NCBI GenBank assembly: GCA_032622095.1
Contig: CP136069.1
Coordinates: 159,391,043-159,455,042, forward strand
Length of the DNA: 64,000 nucleotides
From: Siphonodentalium dalli
Taxonomy: Eukaryota; Mollusca; Scaphopoda; Gadilida; Siphonodentaliidae
Direction: 5' to 3'
In this document: piece after piece, positions 12,401 through 27,300 of the stretch
Layout: every line of letters starts with the position of its first letter
Position numbering within the stretch: the stretch's first letter is position 1
The notes under the pieces: model-generated
The model's database searches: none
Told to the model about the DNA's origin: nothing
What the model saw: only the letters and a program-made list of their open reading frames with translations
Position numbers and translations under genes: made by a program

Positions 12401-14413
12401 CTTGCCGACTCAAAACAGGCATGCATGGACCCTGCAATAATGAATGTTTACTGATCTACAGTCTTTTCCAAAGATTCCAATAGAATAGAATAGAATATGT
12501 ATTGCAATACACCAATTATATAGGTAGTTGAAAGTTACATAATGATTAAACATGTAAAAACACAAAATGAAATATACATTGCGTTTAATAAATGTTATAT
12601 GCGAAGCATCATCATTCGAAAACCGTGTCAGGTTTTCTCTGCAAAGTTACTCAGTTTTCAAAAACCCCCTTCTGAGAAAGCAACAACCGGATCATGTTAC
12701 ATAGGGTATTTATAATCTTTACATCATCATTTCTCATAATATTTTGAAATTTTTCACTGTCACTCATTTTCGAAAATTCATAGTCATAATCTTCAATATC
12801 TCGATATAGTATTTGTCTTAGATCGGAGTATTCACTACACGCAATAACAAAATGCATTTCAGTTTCAACACCTGTGGATCGCACATTGTGAATAATACTA
12901 TGGGATAACGATTGTGCGGCCATTTTAAAGATATACTGAACTAACAAGTCATATCAATATCTACTTATTACATAAATAAGTTAATAATTAGTATCATTAT
13001 GTCCAATGTTTTAGAAAAAGAAAAAATGGGAATAAACCATTCCACCCATAAAAAGGATATTGCTAAATTAATTAGTGAGACAGAATGAACCATTATGAGA
13101 TATATGAAATTCAGATAAACATTCTTAAGTTTTTGAACAGTTTTTAAAGATCATTTATTTTATAACATAACGATGGTAGGGGGGGGGGGCGGGGCGCAAT
13201 CGACACAGTATAGTTTTTTTTTTTTTTTAGTTTTTTTTTACACCAGTGCTTTGTTTTACTAACGCAAATGTATTTTTGAATGAGCTTTGCGTTCACCAAT
13301 ATATAATAGTATATTATACTGATAATTTCATAATTTGAAGTTATTACGGTGAAGTTTCCAACCGCTGCCAAAATATGAAAAGGTGAGTGTCGAGTTGACT
13401 GGGTAGACCCCGACCCCGCCAGCCCGAGGACTGACGCAGCCGAGAAGTTCAGATGCTTCAGGCTCATATGAAGTGAGTGTGGTGGTGCTCAGGCACCGAT
13501 GTACTCAGATTTTCCACCCAGCTGCGGCTCACCCGATAAACGTTCCCATTCTTTGGTAATATATATTAAAGCAAAGGTGTTGTGCAATACCCGATAGTTA
13601 AAACACGATCACCGGGCAAAGAGGGAATACTCTAAGTTTCACAGTGATACAGAATGAAACATTTACCAGAGACGTGACCACAAATCGATGGTGGAGTTGT
13701 TTAAGTGGATTTACTGCGATCCCAACTTCCAAACAGGCCATATATAGCCGGTCTTCCAAAACTGAGTTCCACTCAGCTGTCAACATGTACCCATCACTAA
13801 ACTTCTTATCCAAAGTGTATTCTCCTGGAAAATGTCATCCAGTAATTACATTCAGGTTACAGTGAAGTAATTCGATTGGTAGCGCCCTCCGACGGATTTT
13901 GGACCAAGATGCAGGAGAGAATAAAAAAAATTCTGGGCTCTGGTTGGTTAATAGTAGTTTCGATATTTAAACATATAAAATACATGCAATCACTCCTCTT
14001 GAAATTTCAGACTCCAAACAAAACATTGGCACATTGTAAAGCACGTGGTTCCTAGATTTTATTTTTTTGGTGTGAGGTAAAAAATGTCAATATTTTTTTC
14101 ATGCAATTCTGACTCTCGATTATAAATCCCAAATTTAAAGGTACATTCCATGCTCGACGATATGATTTTTTTCATGCAGAAACTTTGCGCAGATGCCAAT
14201 TCCGGTGACCGTGTACTCATTTATCACAATTTTTGGATAGTCAGGGCTGCAGGCCATTATATGTTAACACTGAGGCCTATGGGAAATAATTACTTCACCG
14301 TAACCTTCAGTACCATAAGCAGTGGAGACTACACTCGCATCACGGTGAATTCTAAAATAGTCACTGGCTCGTATATTCTGCAAACAATTCGGGTGAAGTT
14401 TAATAAGGCTGAA
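9416..14413. repeat. Array unit 2, A/B chimera, 4998 bp
   Basis: The left part has type A markers (GGGTTGTAGG near 10690, GGCACTGC near 12355). From about 13199 it has type B markers (ATCGACACAG, a T-tract interrupted by AG) and carries MITE B rather than MITE A. The switch lies between 12355 and 13199. Confidence 0.88.
13855..14305. mobile_element. MITE B, 451 bp, in type B units (unit 2 copy)
   Basis: Inverted ends GGTTACAGTGAAGTAATT and its complement, here with one mismatch at the right end. The flanks are the 4-bp duplication TTCA (13851-13854, 14306-14309). The empty site (ACATTCAGTACC) is seen in unit 6, and the same point is uninterrupted in type A units. There is no transposase. The 113-residue frame starting at 14150 runs from the MITE into the LINE and is not a gene. 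Confidence 0.85.
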
Positions 14414-17400
14414 ATGGTCACTGTCACCCCCTTTCTTTCAGTTGGGTACACAGCTTTTTTATGCCACTTGTTTCTAATTATAGAAATTTGATGTCCGTTA
14501 GCGTGGTAACTTTGACAAACGCCAACGAACCTCACCTCATTCGAAATCAAGGATATGTGTTATTAGCTACCACAAAAAAAATTAAACTAGACAATGTAGA
14601 TCTCAGTTATTCACAAAATTCATCTCTGACTGGAACCAACCGATAAAAAATCACCATGGTTGTATAGCGCCAAGTAACTGACGACTTTTGAAGTAAATAA
14701 TTTTTTAAATCGCGCTTTTTTCCTCGAAGAAATATACAGGTATATTGACTATTGACTAAATAATGGATGTACAGAAATGAAAAAAAGAATGCAAACATCT
14801 AAACAGCGTTTTTTGGGAGCGTTTCTCCATAAGAAGTTACTTACTACAGTATGTTCTGATTTACATGGGTTTTACCCATGTATGTTCTTTATCGATCACC
14901 GGCATTTGATGAGAGTAAAGTGGCGTACACCATGTCTTTACTTGCCTTTTAAATTCGTTTAAAAACATGGCTGCCAGCAGCCATCTTGTATTTCAAATTG
15001 AATCCATCGGCACACCCTGCAGTCCGCATATATGTAAGGAATGATAGGCATGATTAGGATTAAATTAAAGCTGTCAAATTTGAACGATTTTCGATTAAAT
15101 ACATGGCCACGGCAGCCATCTTGTATTTAACTTTTTGCATGACTAAATCCTAGCTTTGGCACACCCTACAGTAAATCCCTCATCTGGTCGTCACCAAACT
15201 TCATAAGGATCTCCATGGTGATCTGTCGATGGGAGCCAATGATGTTTTCAGAAATTTGTTAAAAAACATGCCCACCAACGGCCATTTTTGATTTTTACTC
15301 TTTGCATGACTAAATCCTTCGCCACAACTTGTAGGCGTCATCCGATCATCTGACACAAAATTTCATAAGGATCTTCAGGGTGACCTCTAAATGGGAGCCA
15401 CAGATATTTTCCGAATTTAGTTTTTTTTTAAACATGGTGGCAGTGGTCATCTTGGATTTTACTCTTTTCATGACTAAAATGATTTGGCACACCCTACATG
15501 CCACATCCCTCCTCTTTCACACAAACTGCATATGGTTCGTTGGTTTGACCTCTAGATGGAAGCTGTCCAATTCCTCCGAAATTTGTTACAAAACATGGGC
15601 GACTGGAGCCATCTTGGATTTCACATTTGAATCCATTGGCACACCCTGCAGTCCACATTTAGGTAGCAGTACACGATTTCACGGGTTTTAGGGGGTCTGA
15701 AAAATAGAAAAATAAGTATCTGGGGGGCATAACAGCCAGTATAGCCTGTGTTAAATGTGCATTTACTGGTTTGAAGGTTTAATTATTTTACAAAACTGGG
15801 AAAGTTCTCAAAAAAGTGAAAAATTTGGATACGCAACAGGGTTTTCGTATTCAGTGGAGGCCAACTCTGTGTTATTGGTTACAGGAAAATAGCCCGATTT
15901 CTCTCCCCTGAATTCTGTCATCTGGGCTCGCAAGACATTTTTTTCAAATTGATACGATAACTTTTTTTCTATTTCAAATATTTCTCAGCTCTAACATAGC
16001 TCTATCAGGTGGAAGAAGCTTATTTACTTATATTCGCTCTATCGTGGTCTGTTTTTGGGTTGAAAATGGTCAATTTGAGTCCAAAAATGGGTAAAATTTA
16101 GCGTTTTGTGTGTGCAAACCAAGGGGCATAACTCAATAACAAATTGTACGAAGAAGCTAAAGTACAGACAAGTGATTACACCTAAAATTTCTGTCGAAAT
16201 TAAAACATGATTGATGGGACCTATATGCCAAAGATAATGGCTCAGCATTGATTTGAAGTACAGTACCCCCTCCCAGGTTGGCAAAATTGCTGGAAATCGT
16301 GTACTGCTACCTTAGTGGAGAAATGTTTGAAATGAAATTAATTTCATTTACACAATACAATCCATTTACTGAAACTTTTGACTTTCTTTATCATTCTATT
16401 GACTGCTCAGCATAAACTTATTAACGCCTTCCCATGTTGAGCTACAGTGTCATTGACACTTTCATTTACATGGGTGTAAATGGCTTTTACCAGAGTTTAT
16501 CATTGTTAACCTGACTTTACCATGATTTACTTGAATTTATAAGTGTATGTCCATTTTACATGGCTTTTACCAGAGTGAGTTTACCATGCCTTTACTTGGA
16601 ATCTACAAGGGTATGTTTTTATTGTAAACCTGACTTTACCACATTTTACCAGAGTAGAGCCTGATAAATCTGGCTTTTACCAGAGTTTTGGTCCGTTATC
16701 GCGATAACTTGAACAACAAACGTCAACCAATTTCATCCATATTTGGTATATATGGAGTTGTACAACAATAGCTCGAACAAGTTCGAAAACCAGATTCGTC
16801 CGATCCGTTTACCTCAGTATATACGACCCTTAGTTTCTTAGCCCTCTATTTTTATAACCATTAGCGCGAAAACTTGAAAAAAAGTTAATGTCAACCACAC
16901 ATGCACGGCGGAATCGATCGAAGGCCGCTCCCAGCAATCGGGAGCCGCCAACGAGGCACTTCGAGTTTTTGAGTAATTTCTGCAGACAGGAATTTACAAC
17001 TCCGCACTAAACCAAAGATTCCGCACAAACGGAGAGGTATGTATTATCTGTTTTAGGATTGCCCACCCATGACTAAAACACCGGCACTGTTGACAAAACA
17101 TCAATTATTTTGCACTGAACAAAAACACTATACTTGCTATTTACGATTAAATGTACCTGAAGTCAAATATTACCCCAAGCCGCCCCAGAAATTGTAGCCC
17201 AAAATTCCCCAGAATAAACGGGATCGGTGGTGTAGCGATGATTTGCCAACGAGGCTGAACGGTGATAGTCAACGAGGCCCCTCCGAGTGACTAACACAGG
17301 AGTACGATTATCAAAATGGAGTTATACGTTTTGGTATATAAAATGGCATTGCTTTAGCCCGAGTTTTTCTGACTCGCAAATGCTATGCTTCTTGCCGACT

Positions 17401-19402
17401 CAAAACAGGCATGCATGGACCCTGCAATAATGAATGTTTACTGATCTACAGTCTTTTCCAAAGATTCCAATAGAATAGAATAGAATATGTATTGCAATAC
17501 ACCAATTATATAGGTAGTTGAAAGTTACATAATGATTAAACATGTAAAAACACAAAATGAAATATACATTGCGTTTAATAAATGTTATATGCGAAGCATC
17601 ATCATTCGAAAACCGTGTCAGGTTTTCTCTGCAAAGTTACTCAGTTTTCAAAAACCCCCTTCTGAGAAAGCAACAACCGGATCATGTTACATAGGGTATT
17701 TATAATCTTTACATCATCATTTCTCATAATATTTTGAAATTTTTCACTGTCACTCATTTTCGAAAATTCATAGTCATAATCTTCAATATCTCGATATAGT
17801 ATTTGTCTTAGATCGGAGTATTCACTACACGCAATAACAAAATGCATTTCAGTTTCAACACCTGTGGATCGCACATTGTGAATAATACTATGGGATAACG
17901 ATTGTGCGGCCATTTTAAAGATATACTGAACTAACAAGTCATATCAATATCTACTTATTACATAAATAAGTTAATAATTAGTATCATTATGTCCAATGTT
18001 TTAGAAAAAGAAAAAATGGGAATAAACCATTCCACCCATAAAAAGGATATTGCTAAATTAATTAGTGAGACAGAATGAACCATTATGAGATATATGAAAT
18101 TCAGATAAACATTCTTAAGTTTTTGAACAGTTTTTAAAGATCATTTATTTTATAACATAACGATGGTAGGGGGGGGGGGCGGGGCGCAATCGACACAGTA
18201 TAGTTTTTTTTTTTTTTAGTTTTTTTTTACACCAGTGCTTTGTTTTACTAACGCAAATGTATTTTTGAATGAGCTTTGCGTTCACCAATATATAATAGTA
18301 TATTATACTGATAATTTCATAATTTGAAGTTATTACGGTGAAGTTTCCAACCGCTGCCAAAATATGAAAAGGTGAGTGTCGAGTTGACTGGGTAGACCCC
18401 GACCCCGCCAGCCCGAGGACTGACGCAGCCGAGAAGTTCAGATGCTTCAGGCTCATATGAAGTGAGTGTGGTGGTGCTCAGGCACCGATGTACTCAGATT
18501 TTCCACCCAGCTGCGGCTCACCCGATAAACGTTCCCATTCTTTGGTAATATATATTAAAGCAAAGGTGTTGTGCAATACCCGATAGTTAAAACACGATCA
18601 CCGGGCAAAGAGGGAATACTCTAAGTTTCACAGTGATACAGAATGAAACATTTACCAGAGACGTGACCACAAATCGATGGTGGAGTTGTTTAAGTGGATT
18701 TACTGCGATCCCAACTTCCAAACAGGCCATATATAGCCGGTCTTCCAAAACTGAGTTCCACTCAGCTGTCAACATGTACCCATCACTAAACTTCTTATCC
18801 AAAGTGTATTCTCCTGGAAAATGTCATCCAGTAATTACATTCAGGTTACAGTGAAGTAATTCGATTGGTAGCGCCCTCCGACGGATTTTGGACCAAGATG
18901 CAGGAGAGAATAAAAAAAATTCTGGGCTCTGGTTGGTTAATAGTAGTTTCGATATTTAAACATATAAAATACATGCAATCACTCCTCTTGAAATTTCAGA
19001 CTCCAAACAAAACATTGGCACATTGTAAAGCACGTGGTTCCTAGATTTTATTTTTTTGGTGTGAGGTAAAAAATGTCAATATTTTTTTCATGCAATTCTG
19101 ACTCTCGATTATAAATCCCAAATTTAAAGGTACATTCCATGCTCGACGATATGATTTTTTTCATGCAGAAACTTTGCGCAGATGCCAATTCCGGTGACCG
19201 TGTACTCATTTATCACAATTTTTGGATAGTCAGGGCTGCAGGCCATTATATGTTAACACTGAGGCCTATGGGAAATAATTACTTCACTGTAACCTTCAGT
19301 ACCATAAGCAGTGGAGACTACACTCGCATCACGGTGAATTCTAAAATAGTCACTGGCTCGTATATTCTGCAAACAATTCGGGTGAAGTTTAATAAGGCTG
19401 AA
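14414..19402. repeat. Array unit 3, type B, 4989 bp
   Basis: Type B throughout: GGGTTTTAGG near 15684, an extra ATGTCC near 16547, and the GC-rich stretch near 16915 shortened relative to A. MITE B is at 18844-19294. Confidence 0.92.
18844..19294. mobile_element. MITE B, unit 3 copy with perfect 18-bp ends
   Basis: 451 bp. The right end matches the left end exactly in reverse complement, so this copy and the next two preserve the original end better than the unit 2 copy. Confidence 0.85.
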
Positions 19403-22400
19403 ATGGTCACTGTCACCCCCTTTCTTTCAGTTGGGTACACAGCTTTTTTATGCCACTTGTTTCTAATTATAGAAATTTGATGTCCGTTAGCGTGGTAACT
19501 TTGACAAACGCCAACGAACCTCACCTCATTCGAAATCAAGGATATGTGTTATTAGCTACCACAAAAAAAATTAAACTAGACAATGTAGATCTCAGTTATT
19601 CACAAAATTCATCTCTGACTGGAACCAACCGATAAAAAATCACCATGGTTGTATAGCGCCAAGTAACTGACGACTTTTGAAGTAAATAATTTTTTAAATC
19701 GCGCTTTTTTCCTCGAAGAAATATACAGGTATATTGACTATTGACTAAATAATGGATGTACAGAAATGAAAAAAAGAATGCAAACATCTAAACAGCGTTT
19801 TTTGGGAGCGTTTCTCCATAAGAAGTTACTTACTACAGTATGTTCTGATTTACATGGGTTTTACCCATGTATGTTCTTTATCGATCACCGGCATTTGATG
19901 AGAGTAAAGTGGCGTACACCATGTCTTTACTTGCCTTTTAAATTCGTTTAAAAACATGGCTGCCAGCAGCCATCTTGTATTTCAAATTGAATCCATCGGC
20001 ACACCCTGCAGTCCGCATATATGTAAGGAATGATAGGCATGATTAGGATTAAATTAAAGCTGTCAAATTTGAACGATTTTCGATTAAATACATGGCCACG
20101 GCAGCCATCTTGTATTTAACTTTTTGCATGACTAAATCCTAGCTTTGGCACACCCTACAGTAAATCCCTCATCTGGTCGTCACCAAACTTCATAAGGATC
20201 TCCATGGTGATCTGTCGATGGGAGCCAATGATGTTTTCAGAAATTTGTTAAAAAACATGCCCACCAACGGCCATTTTTGATTTTTACTCTTTGCATGACT
20301 AAATCCTTCGCCACAACTTGTAGGCGTCATCCGATCATCTGACACAAAATTTCATAAGGATCTTCAGGGTGACCTCTAAATGGGAGCCACAGATATTTTC
20401 CGAATTTAGTTTTTTTTTTAAACATGGTGGCAGTGGTCATCTTGGATTTTACTCTTTTCATGACTAAAATGATTTGGCACACCCTACATGCCACATCCCT
20501 CCTCTTTCACACAAACTGCATATGGTTCGTTGGTTTGACCTCTAGATGGAAGCTGTCCAATTCCTCCGAAATTTGTTACAAAACATGGGCGACTGGAGCC
20601 ATCTTGGATTTCACATTTGAATCCATTGGCACACCCTGCAGTCCACATTTAGGTAGCAGTACACGATTTCACGGGTTTTAGGGGGTCTGAAAAATAGAAA
20701 AATAAGTATCTGGGGGGCATAACAGCCAGTATAGCCTGTGTTAAATGTGCATTTACTGGTTTGAAGGTTTAATTATTTTACAAAACTGGGAAAGTTCTCA
20801 AAAAAGTGAAAAATTTGGATACGCAACAGGGTTTTCGTATTCAGTGGAGGCCAACTCTGTGTTATTGGTTACAGGAAAATAGCCCGATTTCTCTCCCCTG
20901 AATTCTGTCATCTGGGCTCGCAAGACATTTTTTTCAAATTGATACGATAACTTTTTTTCTATTTCAAATATTTCTCAGCTCTAACATAGCTCTATCAGGT
21001 GGAAGAAGCTTATTTACTTATATTCGCTCTATCGTGGTCTGTTTTTGGGTTGAAAATGGTCAATTTGAGTCCAAAAATGGGTAAAATTTAGCGTTTTGTG
21101 TGTGCAAACCAAGGGGCATAACTCAATAACAAATTGTACGAAGAAGCTAAAGTACAGACAAGTGATTACACCTAAAATTTCTGTCGAAATTAAAACATGA
21201 TTGATGGGACCTATATGCCAAAGATAATGGCTCAGCATTGATTTGAAGTACAGTACCCCCTCCCAGGTTGGCAAAATTGCTGGAAATCGTGTACTGCTAC
21301 CTTAGTGGAGAAATGTTTGAAATGAAATTAATTTCATTTACACAATACAATCCATTTACTGAAACTTTTGACTTTCTTTATCATTCTATTGACTGCTCAG
21401 CATAAACTTATTAACGCCTTCCCATGTTGAGCTACAGTGTCATTGACACTTTCATTTACATGGGTGTAAATGGCTTTTACCAGAGTTTATCATTGTTAAC
21501 CTGACTTTACCATGATTTACTTGAATTTATAAGTGTATGTCCATTTTACATGGCTTTTACCAGAGTGAGTTTACCATGCCTTTACTTGGAATCTACAAGG
21601 GTATGTTTTTATTGTAAACCTGACTTTACCACATTTTACCAGAGTAGAGCCTGATAAATCTGGCTTTTACCAGAGTTTTGGTCCGTTATCGCGATAACTT
21701 GAACAACAAACGTCAACCAATTTCATCCATATTTGGTATATATGGAGTTGTACAACAATAGCTCGAACAAGTTCGAAAACCAGATTCGTCCGATCCGTTT
21801 ACCTCAGTATATACGACCCTTAGTTTCTTAGCCCTCTATTTTTATAACCATTAGCGCGAAAACTTGAAAAAAAGTTAATGTCAACCACACATGCACGGCG
21901 GAATCGATCAAAGGCCGCTCCCAGCAATCGGGAGCCGCCAACGAGGCACTTCGAGTTTTTGAGTAATTTCTGCAGACAGGAATTTACAACTCCGCACTAA
22001 ACCAAAGATTCCGCACAAACGGAGAGGTATGTATTATCTGTTTTAGGATTGCCCACCCATGACTAAAACACCGGCACTGTTGACAAAACATCAATTATTT
22101 TGCACTGAACAAAAACACTATACTTGCTATTTACGATTAAATGTACCTGAAGTCAAATATTACCCCAAGCCGCCCCAGAAATTGTAGCCCAAAATTCCCC
22201 AGAATAAACGGGATCGGTGGTGTAGCGATGATTTGCCAACGAGGCTGAACGGTGATAGTCAACGAGGCCCCTCCGAGTGACTAACACAGGAGTACGATTA
22301 TCAAAATGGAGTTATACGTTTTGGTATATAAAATGGCATTGCTTTAGCCCGAGTTTTTCTGACTCGCAAATGCTATGCTTCTTGCCGACTCAAAACAGGC

Positions 22401-24390
22401 ATGCATGGGACCCTGCAATAATGAATGTTTACTGATCTACAGTCTTTTCCAAAGATTCCAATAGAATAGAATAGAATATGTATTGCAATACACCAATTAT
22501 ATAGGTAGTTGAAAGTTACATAATGATTAAACATGTAAAAACACAAAATGAAATATACATTGCGTTTAATAAATGTTATATGCGAAGCATCATCATTCGA
22601 AAACCGTGTCAGGTTTTCTCTGCAAAGTTACTCAGTTTTCAAAAACCCCCTTCTGAGAAAGCAACAACCGGATCATGTTACATAGGGTATTTATAATCTT
22701 TACATCATCATTTCTCATAATATTTTGAAATTTTTCACTGTCACTCATTTTCGAAAATTCATAGTCATAATCTTCAATATCTCGATATAGTATTTGTCTT
22801 AGATCGGAGTATTCACTACACGCAATAACAAAATGCATTTCAGTTTCAACACCTGTGGATCGCACATTGTGAATAATACTATGGGATAACGATTGTGCGG
22901 CCCATTTTAAAGATATACTGAACTAACAAGTCATATCAATATCTACTTATTACATAAATAAGTTAATAATTAGTATCATTATGTCCAATGTTTTAGAAAA
23001 AGAAAAATGGGAATAAACCATTCCACCCATAAAAAGGATATTGCTAAATTAATTAGTGAGACAGAATGAACCATTATGAGATATATGAAAATTCAGATAA
23101 ACATTCTTAAGTTTTTGAACAGTTTTTAAAGATCATTTATTTTATAACATAACGATGGTAGGGGGGGGGGCGGGGCGCAATCGACACAGTATAGTTTTTT
23201 TTTTTTTTAGTTTTTTTTTACACCAGTGCTTTGTTTTACTAACGCAAATGTATTTTTGAATGAGCTTTGCGTTCACCAATATATAATAGTATATTATACT
23301 GATAATTTCATAATTTGAAGTTATTACGGTGAAGTTTCCAACCGCTGCCAAAATATGAAAAGGTGAGTGTCGAGTTGACTGGGTACCCGACCCCGCCAGC
23401 CCGAGGACTGACGCAGCCGAGAAGTTCAGATGCTTCAGGCTCATATGAAGTGAGTGTGGTGGTGCTCAGGCACCGATGTACTCAGATTTTCCACCCAGCT
23501 GCGGCTCACCCGATAAACGTTCCCATTCTTTGGTAATATATATTAAAGCAAAGGTGTTGTGCAATACCCGATAGTTAAAACACGATCACCGGGCAAAGAG
23601 GGAATACTCTAAGTTTCACAGTGATACAGAATGAAACATTTACCAGAGACGTGACCACAAATCGATGGTGGAGTTGTTTAAGTGGATTTACTGCGATCCC
23701 AACTTCCAAACAGGCCATATATAGCCGGTCTTCCAAAACTGAGTTCCACTCAGCTGTCAACATGTACCCATCACTAAACTTCTTATCCAAAGTGTATTCT
23801 CCTGGAAAATGTCATCCAGTAATTACATTCAGGTTACAGTGAAGTAATTCGATTGGTAGCGCCCTCCGACGGATTTTGGACCAAGATGCAGGAGAGAATA
23901 AAAAAAATTCTGGGCTCTGGTTGGTTAATAGTAGTTTCGATATTTAAACATATAAAATACATGCAATCACTCCTCTTGAAATTTCAGACTCCAAACAAAA
24001 CATTGGCACATTGTAAAGCACGTGGTTCCTAGATTTTATTTTTTTGGTGTGAGGTAAAAAATGTCAATATTTTTTTCATGCAATTCTGACTCTCGATTAT
24101 AAATCCCAAATTTAAAGGTACATTCCATGCTCGACGATATGATTTTTTTCATGCAGAAACTTTGCGCAGATGCCAATTCCGGTGACCGTGTACTCATTTA
24201 TCACAATTTTTGGATAGTCAGGGCTGCAGGCCATTATATGTTAACACTGAGGCCTATGGGAAATAATTACTTCACTGTAACCTTCAGTACCATAAGCAGT
24301 GGAGACTACACTCGCATCACGGTGAATTCTAAAATAGTCACTGGCTCGTATATTCTGCAAACAATTCGGGTGAAGTTTAATAAGGCTGAA
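19403..24390. repeat. Array unit 4, type B, 4988 bp
   Basis: Type B with private changes: an extra C near 22902 that shifts the start of the minus-strand LINE frame, and a 3-base loss near 23385 in the GC-rich stretch. These show that the short open frames are not being maintained. Confidence 0.92.
23832..24282. mobile_element. MITE B, unit 4 copy
   Basis: 451 bp, perfect 18-bp inverted ends, TTCA at 23828-23831 and 24283-24286. Confidence 0.85.
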
Positions 24391-27300
24391 ATGGTCACTG
24401 TCACCCCCTTTCTTTCAGTTGGGTACACAGCTTTTTTATGCCACTTGTTTCTAATTATAGAAATTTGATGTCCGTTAGCGTGGTAACTTTGACAAACGCC
24501 AACGAACCTCACCTCATTCGAAATCAAGGATATGTGTTATTAGCTACCACAAAAAAAATTAAACTAGACAATGTAGATCTCAGTTATTCACAAAATTCAT
24601 CTCTGACTGGAACCAACCGATAAATAATCACCATGGTTGTATAGCGCCAAGTAACTGACGACTTTTGAAGTAAATAATTTTTTTAATCGCGCTTTTTTCC
24701 TCGAAGAAATATACAGGTATATTGACTATTGACTAAATAATGGATGTACAGAAATGAAAAAAAGAATGCAAACATCTAAACAGCGTTTTTTGGGAGCGTT
24801 TCTCCATAAGAAGTTACTTACTACAGTATGTTCTGATTTACATGGGTTTTACCCATGTATGTTCTTTATCGATCACCGGCATTTGATGAGAGTAAAGTGG
24901 CGTACACCATGTCTTTACTTGCCTTTTAAATTCGTTTAAAAACATGGCTGCCAGCAGCCATCTTGTATTTCAAATTGAATCCATCGGCACACCCTGCAGT
25001 CCGCATATATGTAAGGAATGATAGGCATGATTAGGATTAAATTAAAGCTGTCAAATTTGAACGATTTTCGATTAAATACATGGCCACGGCAGCCATCTTG
25101 TATTTAACTTTTTGCATGACTAAATCCTAGCTTTGGCACACCCTACAGTAAATCCCTCATCTGGTCGTCACCAAACTTCATAAGGATCTCCATGGTGATC
25201 TGTCGATGGGAGCCAATGATGTTTTCAGAAATTTGTTAAAAAACATGCCCACCAACGGCCATTTTTGATTTTTACTCTTTGCATGACTAAATCCTTCGCC
25301 ACAACTTGTAGGCGTCATCCGATCATCTGACACAAAATTTCATAAGGATCTTCAGGGTGACCTCTAAATGGGAGCCACAGATATTTTCCGAATTTAGTTT
25401 TTTTTTAAACATGGTGGCAGTGGTCATCTTGGATTTTACTCTTTTCATGACTAAAATGATTTGGCACACCCTACATGCCACATCCCTCCTCTTTCACACA
25501 AACTGCATATGGTTCGTTGGTTTGACCTCTAGATGGAAGCTGTCCAATTCCTCCGAAATTTGTTACAAAACATGGGCGACTGGAGCCATCTTGGATTTCA
25601 CATTTGAATCCATTGGCACACCCTGCAGTCCACATTTAGGTAGCAGTACACGATTTCACGGGTTTTAGGGGGTCTGAAAAATAGAAAAATAAGTATCTGG
25701 GGGGCATAACAGCCAGTATAGCCTGTGTTAAATGTGCATTTACTGGTTTGAAGGTTTAATTATTTTACAAAACTGGGAAAGTTCTCAAAAAAGTGAAAAA
25801 TTTGGATACGCAACAGGGTTTTCGTATTCAGTGGAGGCCAACTCTGTGTTATTGGTTACAGGAAAATAGCCCGATTTCTCTCCCCTGAATTCTGTCATCT
25901 GGGCTCGCAAGACATTTTTTTCAAATTGATACGATAACTTTTTTTCTATTTCAAATATTTCTCAGCTCTAACATAGCTCTATCAGGTGGAAGAAGCTTAT
26001 TTACTTATATTCGCTCTATCGTGGTCTGTTTTTGGGTTGAAAATGGTCAATTTGAGTCCAAAAATGGGTAAAATTTAGCGTTTTGTGTGTGCAAACCAAG
26101 GGGCATAACTCAATAACAAATTGTACGAAGAAGCTAAAGTACAGACAAGTGATTACACCTAAAATTTCTGTCGAAATTAAAACATGATTGATGGGACCTA
26201 TATGCCAAAGATAATGGCTCAGCATTGATTTGAAGTACAGTACCCCCTCCCAGGTTGGCAAAATTGCTGGAAATCGTGTACTGCTACCTTAGTGGAGAAA
26301 TGTTTGAAATGAAATTAATTTCATTTACACAATACAATCCATTTACTGAAACTTTTGACTTTCTTTATCATTCTATTGACTGCTCAGCATAAACTTATTA
26401 ACGCCTTCCCATGTTGAGCTACAGTGTCATTGACACTTTCATTTACATGGGTGTAAATGGCTTTTACCAGAGTTTATCATTGTTAACCTGACTTTACCAT
26501 GATTTACTTGAATTTATAAGTGTATGTCCATTTTACATGGCTTTTACCAGAGTGAGTTTACCATGCCTTTACTTGGAATCTACAAGGGTATGTTTTTATT
26601 GTAAACCTGACTTTACCACATTTTACCAGAGTAGAGCCTGATAAATCTGGCTTTTACCAGAGTTTTGGTCCGTTATCGCGATAACTTGAACAACAAACGT
26701 CAACCAATTTCATCCATATTTGGTATATATGGAGTTGTACAACAATAGCTCGAACAAGTTCGAAAACCAGATTCGTCCGATCCGTTTACCTCAGTATATA
26801 CGACCCTTAGTTTCTTAGCCCTCTATTTTTATAACCATTAGCGCGAAAACTTGAAAAAAAGTTAATGTCAACCACACATGCACGGCGGAATCGATCGAAG
26901 GCCGCTCCCAGCAATCGGGAGCCGCCAACGAGGCACTTCGAGTTTTTGAGTAATTTCTGCAGACAGGAATTTACAACTCCGCACTAAACCAAAGATTCCG
27001 CACAAACGGAGAGGTATGTATTATCTGTTTTAGGATTGCCCACCCATGACTAAAACACCGGCACTGTTGACAAAACATCAATTATTTTGCACTGAACAAA
27101 AACACTATACTTGCTATTTACGATTAAATGTACCTGAAGTCAAATATTACCCCAAGCCGCCCCAGAAATTGTAGCCCAAAATTCCCCAGAATAAACGGGA
27201 TCGGTGGTGTAGCGATGATTTGCCAACGAGGCTGAACGGTGATAGTCAACGAGGCCCCTCCGAGTGACTAACACAGGAGTACGATTATCAAAATGGAGTT

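Noticed and set aside
14150-14491. 113-residue frame in type B units
   Set aside because: A fusion of MITE B sequence with the LINE remnant; ends soon after the unit junction.
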